64,000 nucleotides of DNA from Microthrixaceae bacterium (GTDB lineage Bacteria > Actinomycetota > Acidimicrobiia > Acidimicrobiales > Acidimicrobilacustridaceae): assembly GCA_947446975.1 (NCBI GenBank), contig CANFHM010000006.1:1-64000 (forward strand), in the 5' to 3' direction. The position numbers were made by a program, and so were the translations under genes. Positions 26,781 to 36,232 of this stretch are shown here, in pieces; position 1 is the stretch's first letter; each line of letters opens with the position of its first letter. The notes under the pieces were generated by a model, which did not search any database, was not told where the DNA came from, and was given only the letters and a program-made list of their open reading frames with translations.

Positions 26781-27833
26781 GTGGGATCGAACGTCGAAGT
26801 CGCAGGGATCAACGCCGAAGCGGTCACCGGTTGGATGGCCGAGCGCGTCCCCGGCATCGCCGCGCCACTGTCGTTCGAGCTGATCACCGGTGGACTCTCG
26901 AACCTGACCTACCGCCTCCGCGACACCGCCGGCGGGTGCTGGGTCCTGCGTCGACCCCCTCTCGGCCATGTGCTGGCCACGGCCCACGACATGGCCCGCG
27001 AGCATCGGATCATCTCGGCCCTCGCACCGACCGCCGTCCCGGTGGCCCCGCTCGTCGGCTTCTGCGATGACGAGGCCGTCAACGGCGCACCGTTCTACGT
27101 GATGGACCACGTGGACGGGATCATCGCCCGTGATGTCGCCGCTGCGGAGACGATGCCACTCGCCGGGCGGAGGGCCGCCGGTCGCAACCTCGTCGATGTG
27201 CTCGGATCGATCCATGAGGTCGACATCGATGCCGTGGGGCTCGGCGATCTCGGTCGTCGGGAGTCGTACGTCGAACGGCAGCTCTCCCGCTGGCACAAGC
27301 AGTGGGAGGCCACGAAGGACACCGAGGTGCCGGTCATCGAGGACCTCCATGCGCGTCTCGCCTCCTCGGTCCCCGTCCAGGGTCCGGCCACGATCGTCCA
27401 TGGCGACTACCGCCTCGACAACTGCATCCTCGAACCCGACGGCTCGATCGCCGCGGTGCTCGACTGGGAGCTGTGCACCCTCGGCGATCCGCTCGCCGAC
27501 GTCGGCCTGATGCTCGTGTACTGGACCGAGGCCGACGACACCATCTCCATCGGCCTCCCGCAGGGATCCACCGTCGAGGGCTTCGCCTCCCGCTCACAGC
27601 TGCTCGACCTCTACGCCGATCGCACCGGCCGGGATCTCTCGGGCATCGGGTACTACGTGGCCCTCGGCTACTGGAAGCTGGCCTGCATCCTGCAGGGCGT
27701 GCTCGTGCGCTACCGGGCCGGGGCGATGGGAACCGCCGCCACCGACGACGACCCGTTCTCCTCCCAGGTCGCAGCGCTGGGTGCTGCCGGGATGGCGGCG
27801 CTCGACGGAAGGATCGGTTCGCACCATGGCTGA
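26781..27833 (+). CDS. Aminoglycoside phosphotransferase/ACAD10-like kinase-fold protein
   Basis: 350 residues with the APH kinase-like fold: ITGGLSNLTYRL in the nucleotide loop region, HGDYRLDN (207-214, catalytic Asp and Asn) and LDWE (metal-binding Asp228). The sequence is closest in style to the APH domains linked with acyl-CoA dehydrogenases (ACAD10/11), which phosphorylate hydroxyacyl-CoA, rather than to antibiotic resistance enzymes; this is inference. I chose the GTG at 26781 because GGGAGG lies 5 bp upstream; an earlier GTG at 26757 has no such site. The PAC2 gene start overlaps its end by 8 bp. Confidence 0.85.
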   Translation: MGSNVEVAGINAEAVTGWMAERVPGIAAPLSFELITGGLSNLTYRLRDTAGGCWVLRRPPLGHVLATAHDMAREHRIISALAPTAVPVAPLVGFCDDEAVNGAPFYVMDHVDGIIARDVAAAETMPLAGRRAAGRNLVDVLGSIHEVDIDAVGLGDLGRRESYVERQLSRWHKQWEATKDTEVPVIEDLHARLASSVPVQGPATIVHGDYRLDNCILEPDGSIAAVLDWELCTLGDPLADVGLMLVYWTEADDTISIGLPQGSTVEGFASRSQLLDLYADRTGRDLSGIGYYVALGYWKLACILQGVLVRYRAGAMGTAATDDDPFSSQVAALGAAGMAALDGRIGSHHG

Positions 27834-28686
27834 GCTCTATGAACTGCTCGACTCCCCGGAACTCGACGCCCCGGCGCTCATCCTCGGACTCGACGGCTGG
27901 ATCGACGCCGGATTCGCATCCGCCAACGCGCTCGGCACGATCCTCGAGGATCTCGACACCATCACCCTCGCCGTGTTCGACACCGATGCACTGCTCGATC
28001 ACCGATCACGCCGCCCCACGATGCATCTGCTCGACGGCATCAACACCGGCCTCACCTGGCCCTCGATCGAACTGCGGGCCGGCGTCGACCGTGTCGGCAA
28101 CGAGGTGCTGTTCCTCGTCGGCGTCGAACCCGACCATCGGTGGCGGGCCTTCGGCTCGGCCGTCGCCGATCTCGCCCTCGAGTTCGGCGTCTCCACCGTG
28201 TACGGGCTCGGTGCCTACCCTGCACCGGTGCCGCACACCCGGGCCACCCGACTCGTCTCGACGGCCACCACGAATGATCTGGCATCCCGGATCGGCAATG
28301 TGCCCGGTCGCATCGATGTGCCCGCCGGTGTGCATGCCGTGATCGAACGCAGCTGCGCCGACGAGGGAGTGCCCGCCACAGGTCTGTGGGCGCAGGTCCC
28401 CCACTACGCCGCCGGCATGCCCTACCCCGATGGCGCCTTCGCACTCATCGAGGGTCTCCGATCGGTGGCCGGGCTCCAGTTCCCGCTCGGTTCACTCGTC
28501 GACGATGCCAGGACCACCCGTCATCGCCTCGACGAACTGGTCGCCAACAGCGAGGAGCATGTGGCGATGGTGCGTCAGCTCGAGATCCAGGTCGACGCCA
28601 TCATCGATACGACCCCCGCCGCGCCACTCCCCACCGGCGAGGATCTCGCCGCCGAACTCGAGCAGTTCCTGCGCGAGCAGGAATGA
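27826..28686 (+). CDS. PAC2 family protein
   Basis: 286 residues of the PAC2 family, proteins related to proteasome assembly chaperones that occur in actinobacteria as soluble proteins of uncertain function. Landmarks: PALILGLDGWIDAGFASANA near the start, the FDTDALLDHRSRRPTM segment, VSTVYGLGAYPAPVPHTR and GLWAQVPHYA in the middle, and a C-terminal helix with Glu-rich end. ATG at 27826 lies inside the preceding gene (8-bp overlap), pointing to translational coupling. It runs into leuS from the opposite strand with only 9 bp between stop codons and no visible hairpin. Confidence 0.88.
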   Translation: MAELYELLDSPELDAPALILGLDGWIDAGFASANALGTILEDLDTITLAVFDTDALLDHRSRRPTMHLLDGINTGLTWPSIELRAGVDRVGNEVLFLVGVEPDHRWRAFGSAVADLALEFGVSTVYGLGAYPAPVPHTRATRLVSTATTNDLASRIGNVPGRIDVPAGVHAVIERSCADEGVPATGLWAQVPHYAAGMPYPDGAFALIEGLRSVAGLQFPLGSLVDDARTTRHRLDELVANSEEHVAMVRQLEIQVDAIIDTTPAAPLPTGEDLAAELEQFLREQE

Positions 28687-28695
28687 CCCTGCGTC

Positions 28696-31164
28696 TCAGA
28701 CGACGAGATTGACGAGGTTCGGCGGACGGGAGATCACCTTGCGGATCTCCGCCCCCTCGAGGAACGACTGCACCTTCTCGCTGGCGAGCGCCAGATCCCG
28801 GGCCGCGTCCTCGGAGATCGCGGCGTCGACCTCGATCCGGTCGCGGACCTTCCCGTTGACCTGGACCACGAGGGTGACGGTGTCCACCACCAGCAGCGCC
28901 GGATCGGCCTCCGGCCACCGTTCGAGATGGATGTGCCCACCGCGTCGCATCTCCCACAGCTCGGCGGTGATGTGCGGGGCCATGGGTGCCATGAGCAGCA
29001 GGAGTGTGTCGACGCATTCGGCGAGCGTGCCCGCCTCCGGCCCCTGCTCTGACTGCACATAGCGGTACAGCTCGTTCGTGAACTCCATGAAGGAGGCCAC
29101 AGCGGTGTTGTACGACCACCGCTCGAAGTCCTCGTCCACCTTCACGATCAGTCGATGGCAGGAGCGCAGGATCTCGACATCCCGGGGCGAACGTTCCCGC
29201 TGGATGGGCAGCTGGCCGACCTCGCCCTGCGCCAGACGCCACACCCGCTGCAGGAACCGGGCGCAGCCGTCGATCCCGACGCCCTCCCAGTCGACGTCGT
29301 CCTGCGGCGGTCCGACGAACATGTGGGCCAGACGCAGCGCATCGGCCCCCTGTGCGTCGAGGATCTCCTCCGGCGCCACGAGATTGCCCTTCGACTTGGA
29401 CATCTTGTCCCCGCCGAGACGGATCATGCCCTGGGTGAACAAGCGGGTGAAGGGCTCCCGCAGCCCCGCAGGGGCGACGCCGAGATCCGACAGCGCCTTC
29501 GTGAAGAAGCGGGCGTACATCAGGTGCAGGATCGCGTGCTCCACACCACCGATGTACTGATCCACTGCCATCCAGGAATCCGCTGCGGCAGCGGAGAACG
29601 GCGAATCGTCGTTCCAGGGTTCGGTGAACCTGAGGAAGTACCAGGAGGAGTCGACGAACGTGTCCATGGTGTCGGTCTCGCGCTGCGCCGCCGCCCCGCA
29701 CGATGGGCAGGTCGTGTGCAGGAAACCCTCATGGGCCCGCAGCGGGGACTCACCGGTGGGCAGGAACTCGACATCATCGGGGGCCAGGACAGGGAGCTGC
29801 TCGACCGGGACGGGCACCACCCCGCAGGAGGCGCAGTGCACGACGGGGATCGGACAGCCCCAGAACCGCTGACGACTGACCAGCCAATCACGGAGCCGGA
29901 AGTTGATCCGCCCCTCCCCGATCCCTTCGCGCTCGAGGAATGCGATCGCCGCCTCGATGGCCTCATCCTTGGCCATGCCGTCGAGCCACTCGCTGTTCAC
30001 GTGGACGCCGTCGCCGGTGTAGGCCTCGCCGTCGAAATCCTCAGGAGTGGCGATGGTGCGGATGATCGGAAGACCATGCGCCATGGCGAAGTCCCAGTCG
30101 CGCTGATCCTCCGCCGGCACCGCCATGATCGCCCCGGTGCCGTACCCCATGAGCACGTAATCGGCGAGATACACCGGGACCGGCCGACCGGTGAACGGAT
30201 TGCGCACATGCGCTCCGGTGAACACCCCACGCTTGTCGAGGGAACCCTCCGACGACATGCGCTCCACATCGCTCGACTGACGGGCCAGGGCGATGAAGTC
30301 CTCGACCGCCCGACGCTGGTCCTCCGACACGATGTCGGCCACGAGCGGATGCTCGGGCGCCATGACCGCGTAGGTCATGCCGAAGGCCGTGTCCGGGCGG
30401 GTGGTGAACACCTGCAGCGCAGCGACGCCCTCGATCAGGTTCCCGGACCCATCTGTGAACGGCATCGAGAACTCCGCACCCTCGGAGCGTCCGATCCAGT
30501 TCCGCTGCATGGTCTTGACCCGCTCGGGCCAGTCGAGTCCGTCGAGATCATCGAGCAGCTGCTGGGCGTAGTCGGTGATCTTCAGGAACCATTGGTTGAG
30601 ATCGCGCTTCTCGACGGCATCGCCCGATCGCTCACAGGTGCCATCGGCGAGGACCTGTTCGTTGGCCAGAACGGTCTGACAGCCCGGGCACCAGTTCACC
30701 GGTGCATTGCGGCGATACGCGAGGCCGGCCTCGAGGAACTTCAGGAAGATCCACTGCGTCCAGCGCTGGTACTCCGGACTGTGGCTCGTGACCTGACGAC
30801 GCCAGTCGTAGACCGCCCCGATCCGCAGGATCGAGCTGCGCAGCTGCACGATCCGCTCATCGGTGAACTCTCGCGGATGACGACCCGTCTTGATGGCGGC
30901 GTTCTCGGCGGGCAGACCGAAGCTGTCGAAACCCATCGGCGAGAGCACGGCGTACCCGTTCATCGTCCGGTACCGGACGATCACATCACCGAAGGTGTAG
31001 TTGCGCACATGACCCATATGCGCCGAACCGCTCGGATACGGGTACATGCACAGCGTGTACCAGTGCGGACGGGGGTCGTCGTTCTCGACCTGATACGTGC
31101 CCTCGACGTCCCAGCGGGTCTGCCATCTCTGCTCGATCGCCTGCGGGTCGTACACGTCAGCCAT
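28696..31164 (-). CDS. leuS: Leucyl-tRNA synthetase
   Basis: Class I synthetase for leucine with an editing domain. HMGH (HIGH motif) at residues 49-52, [14 protein letters not shown] in the zinc/editing region, and DKMSKSKGN near residue 587; the C-terminal anticodon-binding domain ends the protein. 822 residues is usual for bacterial LeuRS. ATG at 31164. tRNA-Ala diverges upstream with a 148-bp gap; I see no T-box-like leader there. Confidence 0.98.
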   Translation of the reverse strand: MADVYDPQAIEQRWQTRWDVEGTYQVENDDPRPHWYTLCMYPYPSGSAHMGHVRNYTFGDVIVRYRTMNGYAVLSPMGFDSFGLPAENAAIKTGRHPREFTDERIVQLRSSILRIGAVYDWRRQVTSHSPEYQRWTQWIFLKFLEAGLAYRRNAPVNWCPGCQTVLANEQVLADGTCERSGDAVEKRDLNQWFLKITDYAQQLLDDLDGLDWPERVKTMQRNWIGRSEGAEFSMPFTDGSGNLIEGVAALQVFTTRPDTAFGMTYAVMAPEHPLVADIVSEDQRRAVEDFIALARQSSDVERMSSEGSLDKRGVFTGAHVRNPFTGRPVPVYLADYVLMGYGTGAIMAVPAEDQRDWDFAMAHGLPIIRTIATPEDFDGEAYTGDGVHVNSEWLDGMAKDEAIEAAIAFLEREGIGEGRINFRLRDWLVSRQRFWGCPIPVVHCASCGVVPVPVEQLPVLAPDDVEFLPTGESPLRAHEGFLHTTCPSCGAAAQRETDTMDTFVDSSWYFLRFTEPWNDDSPFSAAAADSWMAVDQYIGGVEHAILHLMYARFFTKALSDLGVAPAGLREPFTRLFTQGMIRLGGDKMSKSKGNLVAPEEILDAQGADALRLAHMFVGPPQDDVDWEGVGIDGCARFLQRVWRLAQGEVGQLPIQRERSPRDVEILRSCHRLIVKVDEDFERWSYNTAVASFMEFTNELYRYVQSEQGPEAGTLAECVDTLLLLMAPMAPHITAELWEMRRGGHIHLERWPEADPALLVVDTVTLVVQVNGKVRDRIEVDAAISEDAARDLALASEKVQSFLEGAEIRKVISRPPNLVNLVV

Positions 31165-31271
31165 GGCGCCGATCGTAGGCGACCAGCCCCGGCCCCCCGA
31201 TCGTCGAACACCTCCGCGCGGAGTTCCGGATGCTCACCGACCGGTCGTTGTGAGACTCCCGATCGACGATT

Positions 31272-31299
31272 TTGCGAACAGCGCATCCACCGGTAATGT
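31272..31299 (+). promoter_or_regulatory. Candidate promoter of tRNA-Ala
   Basis: TTGCGA at 31272-31277 and TAATGT at 31294-31299, 16-bp spacer (17 bp if TTTGCG at 31271 is used), 13 bp before the tRNA 5' end. A good sigma-70-type match. Confidence 0.55.
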
Positions 31300-31312
31300 T
31301 CGCCTTCCTCAC

Positions 31313-31385
31313 GGGGCTATAGCTCAGTTGGTAGAGCGCTTCCATGGCATGGAAGAGGCCAGGAGTTCGATTCTCCTTAGCTCCA
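31313..31385 (+). tRNA. tRNA-Ala (anticodon GGC)
   Basis: 73 nt: acceptor GGGGCTA/TAGCTCC with one G-U pair, anticodon stem CTTCC/GGAAG with loop ATGGCAT (anticodon GGC, reading GCC/GCU), TTCGATT T-loop, discriminator A. No CCA is encoded, unlike the other three tRNAs here, so it must be added after transcription. Its last nine bases overlap the rsfS 3' end on the other strand. Confidence 0.96.
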
Positions 31386-31745
31386 CTCCACGGCGGGGAC
31401 ATCCCGCCAGAGACGCTCGAGGTCGTAGAAGGCCCGTGTCTCATCCAGAAACACATGGACGATGAAATCGCCGTAATCCATGAGGATCCACTGCGATGAA
31501 TCGAGCCCTTCGATACGGAGCGGTTTCGGCCCACCGATGGCGTCGATCTGCTCCTCGATCGTCTCGGAGATGGTGCGCACCTGACGAGTGTTGGTCCCGC
31601 CGGTGATGACGAACCAGCCCGTGATCGAGAGCACCTCACCGACGTCGAGGACGACCGTGGGCTCGTCGGTCTTCGATGCTGCTGCACGAGCCGCTTGGAT
31701 GACCCATGCGAGGCTCTCGCTCTCGCTCGGGTTCGGATCAGGCAC
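31377..31745 (-). CDS. rsfS: Ribosomal silencing factor RsfS
   Basis: 122-residue RsfS/Iojap protein that binds L14 and blocks subunit joining in starvation. Typical segments: TVVLDVGEVLSITGWFVITGG, NTRQVRTISETIEE, GLDSSQWILMDYGDFIVHVF and YDLERLWRDVP at the end. The GTG at 31745 overlaps the LCP-like gene by 8 bp. The final codons and the TAA stop lie inside the 3' end of tRNA-Ala on the other strand, so there is no room for a terminator before the tRNA. Confidence 0.95.
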   Translation of the reverse strand: MPDPNPSESESLAWVIQAARAAASKTDEPTVVLDVGEVLSITGWFVITGGTNTRQVRTISETIEEQIDAIGGPKPLRIEGLDSSQWILMDYGDFIVHVFLDETRAFYDLERLWRDVPAVEWS

Positions 31746-33120
31746 CGGGTCCTCCAGGTGAGGTTGTCGACGTTCGTGTCTGGTAGTCGGCGCCGATCAT
31801 CACGGTGAGATCGAGTGCCGAGTTCGTCTGCTTGCTCTCCACGACCTCGCCGACACCGAGAGCTGCACGCATGCGCTCGGCGGCCTCGCGCTGGGCCGGA
31901 TCGAAATAGGTGATCGACGTGGTGTCCGCCCCGAAGGACGGAGCATTGCCGATGATGTCGACCTGTCCGCCGCCGGCGGCGAGCACGATGGCAGGGCCCT
32001 CGGCATCGGAGAGGTCACCGGTGCCGTCGAGGACCTTCAGCCGCGGGCGGCGACCGGGCGACCCGTCGGGGAACGGCACGATCTGTGCCACCGCCGAGGC
32101 TCCGGTGAGTCCGGGGGCGAGGCGATACTGGACCGGCTCCTCGGGAGTACCCGGGAGATCGGTGACCGGAAGAGTCTCGACGGTGAGGCGGTCGACTGCG
32201 AGTGCAGCGAGATAGCGACCGATCCCGGCGGATGTGGGGACCTGGACGGCCACATCAGCGCCCTTCGCTCCGATCGACCCCAGCCATCCCTTCCAGAACG
32301 CCTGCTGACGCAGCGTCCGGTCGAGTTCCGAGGAGCCGTCGGACCGAGCGGAAAGATAGCTCCACACCTGCTCAGCGGTGATCTGGATCGAACCCTTCGG
32401 GAAGAGTTCATCGCCCCCGACCGTGACGGCCGAGGGATTGCTCACGGTGAGCGGGGCAGCCGGCGCCACGAGCGCTGCCAGATCAGTGGACCGGAGGATG
32501 AACGTGTCGGTGAAGGTCAGGTTCAGCAGTTCGCCGAGTGAGGACCGGGCAGCATCAGCGCCGTTGGCGGCGAACAACGACCGCAGGGTGATCGGAACGA
32601 TGGCACCGGGTGTCGGGGCGATGTAGACGTCGGTCTCGACGGGGATGCTCATCAACCCGCCATCACCCTCGGAGGTCAGGGCGAGCAGCGTGGCCCCGTC
32701 GAGCTGACCGTCGTCGGTCGTGGTGAACACGAGTGCGGTCGGGGTCTTCTCGACGATGGCCTCGAATCCCGGCTTCGTGCGATCCGACTCCGCCGAGACG
32801 ATCCTTCCATCGCTGCTGTCGAGGATGACCCGCATCCCGAACCAGACGAGCGCCACCGCCACCACGGCGAGAGCGACGAGTGCCACCAGGAACCCACGAC
32901 GCGAGAAGCGGGAGATGGCCGACTGCACCGCTGCCGGCACCGGGATCGGGATCGACCCTGCCGATTCATCAGCTGGGGCGACAGCTGGTTCGACGATCTC
33001 GGCCTTTCGGACCTGCGGTTGGGTCCAGACATCGGCGAGCAGCGCGGCGATGGGATCATCGAGCGGAGCAGGCGACGCAGGGTCGGCGGGGGGTTCTTCG
33101 GGCCAGAGTGGATCAGTCAT
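31738..33120 (-). CDS. Divergent LytR-CpsA-Psr (LCP) protein with LytR_C domain
   Basis: 460 residues: a 70-residue acidic cytoplasmic tail, one TM helix (about 75-96), an LCP-like extracellular domain and a C-terminal LytR_C domain (KVLDGTGDLSDAEGPAIVLA onward). LCP enzymes transfer polymers to peptidoglycan. The late LCP signature is kept (ARSDG, LDRTLRQQ near residue 265), but the usual SIPRDT pyrophosphate-binding motif reads SIPVETDV, losing the key Arg. The protein may be inactive or bind a different ligand. It sits between nadD (ATGA overlap) and rsfS, the normal place for such a gene in actinobacteria. Confidence 0.8.
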   Translation of the reverse strand: MTDPLWPEEPPADPASPAPLDDPIAALLADVWTQPQVRKAEIVEPAVAPADESAGSIPIPVPAAVQSAISRFSRRGFLVALVALAVVAVALVWFGMRVILDSSDGRIVSAESDRTKPGFEAIVEKTPTALVFTTTDDGQLDGATLLALTSEGDGGLMSIPVETDVYIAPTPGAIVPITLRSLFAANGADAARSSLGELLNLTFTDTFILRSTDLAALVAPAAPLTVSNPSAVTVGGDELFPKGSIQITAEQVWSYLSARSDGSSELDRTLRQQAFWKGWLGSIGAKGADVAVQVPTSAGIGRYLAALAVDRLTVETLPVTDLPGTPEEPVQYRLAPGLTGASAVAQIVPFPDGSPGRRPRLKVLDGTGDLSDAEGPAIVLAAGGGQVDIIGNAPSFGADTTSITYFDPAQREAAERMRAALGVGEVVESKQTNSALDLTVMIGADYQTRTSTTSPGGPGA

Positions 33121-33743
33121 GAGACCCCCCCACCGTACAGCCGGTGCTCCCTGATGTATGTCAGCACCGCCTCCGGAAGATGCCCGGGATCATCGACCCC
33201 ATCCTCCAGCGCCGTACGCAGCTGCGATGACGAGACATCGGTCGTCCGGATCGCGAGGTGTCGCACGTCGGTTCCATCCCGCCATGGCTCGGGCCACTGG
33301 GACGTGTCAGAGAGGGCGTCCTCCCCCGGGCGGTCCACGATGACCAGGGTCGCGAGTGCGCCCAGCTCCTCGGAGCGATGCCAGGTGTGCAGCCCCGCCG
33401 CCGCATCGGCCCCCACGATGAGGAACAGTTCGGCGCCGGGAAGCTGCCCGGACAACTGCTCGAGCGTCTCGATCATGAACGATGGTCCCCCGCGGTCGAT
33501 CTCGATGGACGAGACCTCGATACCGCCGAGACCATCGGCTGCTGCGCGGGTCATCGCCAGCCGATCGGCTGGTGCGGAGATCGGTCTCGAACCGACCTTC
33601 TGCCAGGGCTCGTTGGCCACGATCAGCAGCACCCGGTCGAGGGAGAGGGCCGAACGGACCTGCATCGCCACCTCGAGGTGCCCGATATGCGGTGGATCGA
33701 ACGTGCCGCCGAACAGACCCAGACGAGGGATTCCGCCTTCCAT
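33117..33743 (-). CDS. nadD: Nicotinate-nucleotide adenylyltransferase
   Basis: Makes NaAD in NAD synthesis. GGTFDPPHIGH at residues 12-22 is the nucleotidyltransferase motif; the C-terminal SSSQLR replaces the usual SSTxIR. 208 residues. First gene of a coupled nadD-LCP-rsfS set. The 231-bp gap upstream (33744-33974) to the divergent sigma factor contains no gene and probably both promoters. Confidence 0.95.
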   Translation of the reverse strand: MEGGIPRLGLFGGTFDPPHIGHLEVAMQVRSALSLDRVLLIVANEPWQKVGSRPISAPADRLAMTRAAADGLGGIEVSSIEIDRGGPSFMIETLEQLSGQLPGAELFLIVGADAAAGLHTWHRSEELGALATLVIVDRPGEDALSDTSQWPEPWRDGTDVRHLAIRTTDVSSSQLRTALEDGVDDPGHLPEAVLTYIREHRLYGGGVS

Positions 33744-33974
33744 CCGATCATCCTACGGTTCGAGCTGCAGGGGGACCCGAGCGGGTCGCTGGAGCCTCTA
33801 CCCGCCTCACGGGGAGTTCGCACCATGACGTGACACAAGTCACCGGACGGAGACGGAACATTGTCGTCACTCCGTGCGGTTACACCCATGTGATCCTGCA
33901 GGAGCCCAGCCGTTCGGTCCGGGTGGAGGGTCACCGCAGACACCGGTCATCAGATCCGGATGGAGAGAAGTGAC

Positions 33975-34805
33975 ATGAGCGATTCAGTCGGCCAGTACCT
34001 CAACGAGATCGGCCTCGTGCCGCTGCTCACCGCGCTCGAGGAGCGGGAGCTCGCCCAGATCATCGAGAAGGGCGTCGAGGCCTCCGCTCGCATCGAGGGC
34101 GGGGAGCGGACACCCGAACTCAAGCGCGCCGTCCGGGCCGCCGCTTCGGCCAAGGACCGTTTCATCCGGGCCAACCTCCGTCTGGTCGTGAGCGTGGCCC
34201 GCCGCTATCCCCTCCCGCCGGGCATGGAACTGCTCGATCTCGTTCAGGAGGGCAACATCGGTCTGGAGCACGCCGTCGACAAGTTCGACTGGCGCAAGGG
34301 GTTCAAGTTCTCCACCTACGCCACCTTCTGGATCCGTCAGGCCATCGGGCGTGCCCTCGACCAGAAGGCGAGTCTCGTCCGGCTCCCCGGGGATCGCTCG
34401 GCGAGCCTCCGAGCAGCTCTTCGGCAGGTCAGCGGCAACGGAGACGAACTCGACGCAGAACATGCTGCGCTCCACCGCCTCACCACCCCGACCTCACTCG
34501 ATCGCACCATCGGTGAGGACGACTCCAACCAGCTCATCGACCTCATCCCGGACTCCCTGCCCGGTCCGGAGCAGATCGTCATGGACCGCATCGACGAGCA
34601 GATGATCACCGATCTCCTCTCGGTGCTCGACGCCCGAGCCCGGTTCGCCGTCGAGGCCCGGTTCGGCCTGGCCGATGGCCAGCGGCGTTCCTACCGCGAG
34701 GTCGGCGATGAGCTCGGCGTCACGGCTGAGGCGGCCCGTCGCCTCGTGAAGCGGGCGGTCACCACCGTCAAGGAGCACGCCGGCGAGCCGATCGACGCCA
34801 TCTGA
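33975..34805 (+). CDS. RNA polymerase sigma-70 family factor
   Basis: 276 residues with region 1.2 (DSVGQYLNEIGLVPLLTALEE), region 2 (RFIRANLRLVVSVARRY, LLDLVQEGNIGLEHAVDKFDW, FSTYATFWIRQAIGRAL), a reduced region 3 and region 4 (RARFAVEARFGL, SYREVGDELGVTAEAARRLVKRA). No region 1.1, so it is a group 2 or short group 1-like factor rather than ECF. The ATG at 33975 follows a GAGAAG ribosome-binding site; an upstream ATG at 33960 covers that site. A DAHP synthase gene follows 59 bp downstream. Regulon unknown. Confidence 0.92.
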   Translation: MSDSVGQYLNEIGLVPLLTALEERELAQIIEKGVEASARIEGGERTPELKRAVRAAASAKDRFIRANLRLVVSVARRYPLPPGMELLDLVQEGNIGLEHAVDKFDWRKGFKFSTYATFWIRQAIGRALDQKASLVRLPGDRSASLRAALRQVSGNGDELDAEHAALHRLTTPTSLDRTIGEDDSNQLIDLIPDSLPGPEQIVMDRIDEQMITDLLSVLDARARFAVEARFGLADGQRRSYREVGDELGVTAEAARRLVKRAVTTVKEHAGEPIDAI

Positions 34806-34864
34806 GCGCCACCGGCGGAAACGGCTTTGCGCCGGGACCCCGGGATCGGACAACGTAGTCACTC

Positions 34865-36211
34865 GTGAGCACTCAATGGTCCCCCACATCATGGCGGCAG
34901 TTCCCTGCCGTCCAGCAGCCGGTGTGGGCCGATCCAGCCGAACTCGACGCCGCAGTGGCTGTGCTCAGCACCCTTCCGCCCCTGGTCTTCGCCGGTGAGG
35001 CCCGCAAGCTCACCTCGGATCTCGCCCGGGTCGCCGGTGGACGGGCCTTCCTGCTCCAGGCGGGCGATTGCGCCGAATCCTTCGACTCGTTCTCCGCTGA
35101 TTCCATCCGCGACAAGCTCAAGGTCATGCTGCAGATGGCCGTCGTGCTCATGTACTCCTCCGGCGTGCCGGTCGTGAAGGTCGGTCGCATCGCCGGGCAG
35201 TTCGCCAAGCCCCGCTCGGCCGATGACGAGACGATCGACGGTGTGACCCTCCCGTCGTTCCGCGGCCACATGGTGAACGACATCGCCTTCGACGAATCGT
35301 CGCGCCGCGCCGACCCGTCCCGACTCCTCACCGCCTATCACCAGTCGGCGTCCACCCTCAACCTGGTCCGGGCCTTCGCCAAGGGCGGCTTCGGTGACCT
35401 CTCCCGGGTGCATGCGTGGAACCAGGAGTTCGTGGCCTCCAGCGCCGAAGGTCGCCGCTACGAGGAGGTGGCCGCCGGCATCGATCGCACGCTCCGGTTC
35501 ATGGCGGCGTGCGGCATCGACACCGAGGCCACCCCCCAGCTCCACACCGTCGACGTCTCCACCAGCCATGAGGCCCTCATCCTCGGATACGAAGAGGCAC
35601 TGACCCGTCAGGACTCGCTCACGGGCGACTGGTACGACTGCTCGGCGCACATGCTCTGGATCGGCGAGCGCACCCGTCAGCTCGACGGCGCCCACGTCCA
35701 CTTCCTGTCCGGCGTCGGGAACCCCGTCGGATGCAAGGTCGGTCCGTCGGTCTCCCCTGATGATGTGCTCGCCCTCTGCGAGGCACTCAACCCGGATCGG
35801 ATCCCCGGTCGACTCACCCTCATCACCCGCATGGGCGCCGACACCATCGCCGAGGCCCTTCCGCCGCTGCTGCGAGCGGTGCAGGCTGCCGGTCACCCCG
35901 TCGCCTGGGCATGTGACCCGATGCACGGCAACACCTTCACCGCACCCAGCGGACGCAAGACCCGCCATTTCGATGCGGTGCTCGCCGAGATCGCCGGGTT
36001 CTTCCGTGCGCATCGCGAGGTCGGGACCTGGCCCGGCGGCGTGCATATCGAGCTCACCGGCGACGACGTCACCGAATGCCTCGGTGGCGCCGAGGAGATC
36101 CTCGACGCCGATCTCGGCAACCGCTACGAGACCATGTGCGATCCGCGCCTCAACGGCCGTCAGTCTCTCGATCTGGCCTTCAGGGTCGCCGAACTGCTCC
36201 AGCAATCCTGA
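34865..36211 (+). CDS. Class II 3-deoxy-7-phosphoheptulonate synthase
   Basis: First enzyme of the shikimate pathway, plant/actinobacterial type. Signatures: [14 protein letters not shown] near residue 59, [48 protein letters not shown] and CDPMHGNTF near residue 350. 448 residues matches class II enzymes. The GTG at 34865 directly precedes [10 protein letters not shown], a usual N-terminus. It lies apart from the aroH-tyrA-aroA set but serves the same pathway. Confidence 0.96.
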   Translation: MSTQWSPTSWRQFPAVQQPVWADPAELDAAVAVLSTLPPLVFAGEARKLTSDLARVAGGRAFLLQAGDCAESFDSFSADSIRDKLKVMLQMAVVLMYSSGVPVVKVGRIAGQFAKPRSADDETIDGVTLPSFRGHMVNDIAFDESSRRADPSRLLTAYHQSASTLNLVRAFAKGGFGDLSRVHAWNQEFVASSAEGRRYEEVAAGIDRTLRFMAACGIDTEATPQLHTVDVSTSHEALILGYEEALTRQDSLTGDWYDCSAHMLWIGERTRQLDGAHVHFLSGVGNPVGCKVGPSVSPDDVLALCEALNPDRIPGRLTLITRMGADTIAEALPPLLRAVQAAGHPVAWACDPMHGNTFTAPSGRKTRHFDAVLAEIAGFFRAHREVGTWPGGVHIELTGDDVTECLGGAEEILDADLGNRYETMCDPRLNGRQSLDLAFRVAELLQQS

Positions 36212-36232
36212 CCCGGGCGCCGCACCGGGCGC

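Noticed and set aside
26781-27833. Antibiotic resistance gene (aminoglycoside phosphotransferase)
   Set aside because: The kinase fold is present, but the sequence style and context match ACAD10-type metabolic proteins, not resistance enzymes.
29155-31296. A 713-codon frame antisense to leuS
   Set aside because: Shadow of leuS; leuS has every synthetase motif and this frame has none.
31165-31312. T-box or other leader riboswitch upstream of leuS
   Set aside because: No T-box sequence or extended stem-loop structure is visible, and the gap is mostly used by the divergent tRNA-Ala promoter.
33861-33890. ECF-like promoter pattern GGAAC...GGTT before the sigma factor gene
   Set aside because: The spacer is about 18-19 bp, longer than usual, and a single match of this kind is expected by chance.
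36212-36232. Terminator between DAHP synthase and the CoxE-like gene
   Set aside because: The GC-rich stretch contains a direct repeat (CCGGGCGC), not an inverted one; no hairpin forms.
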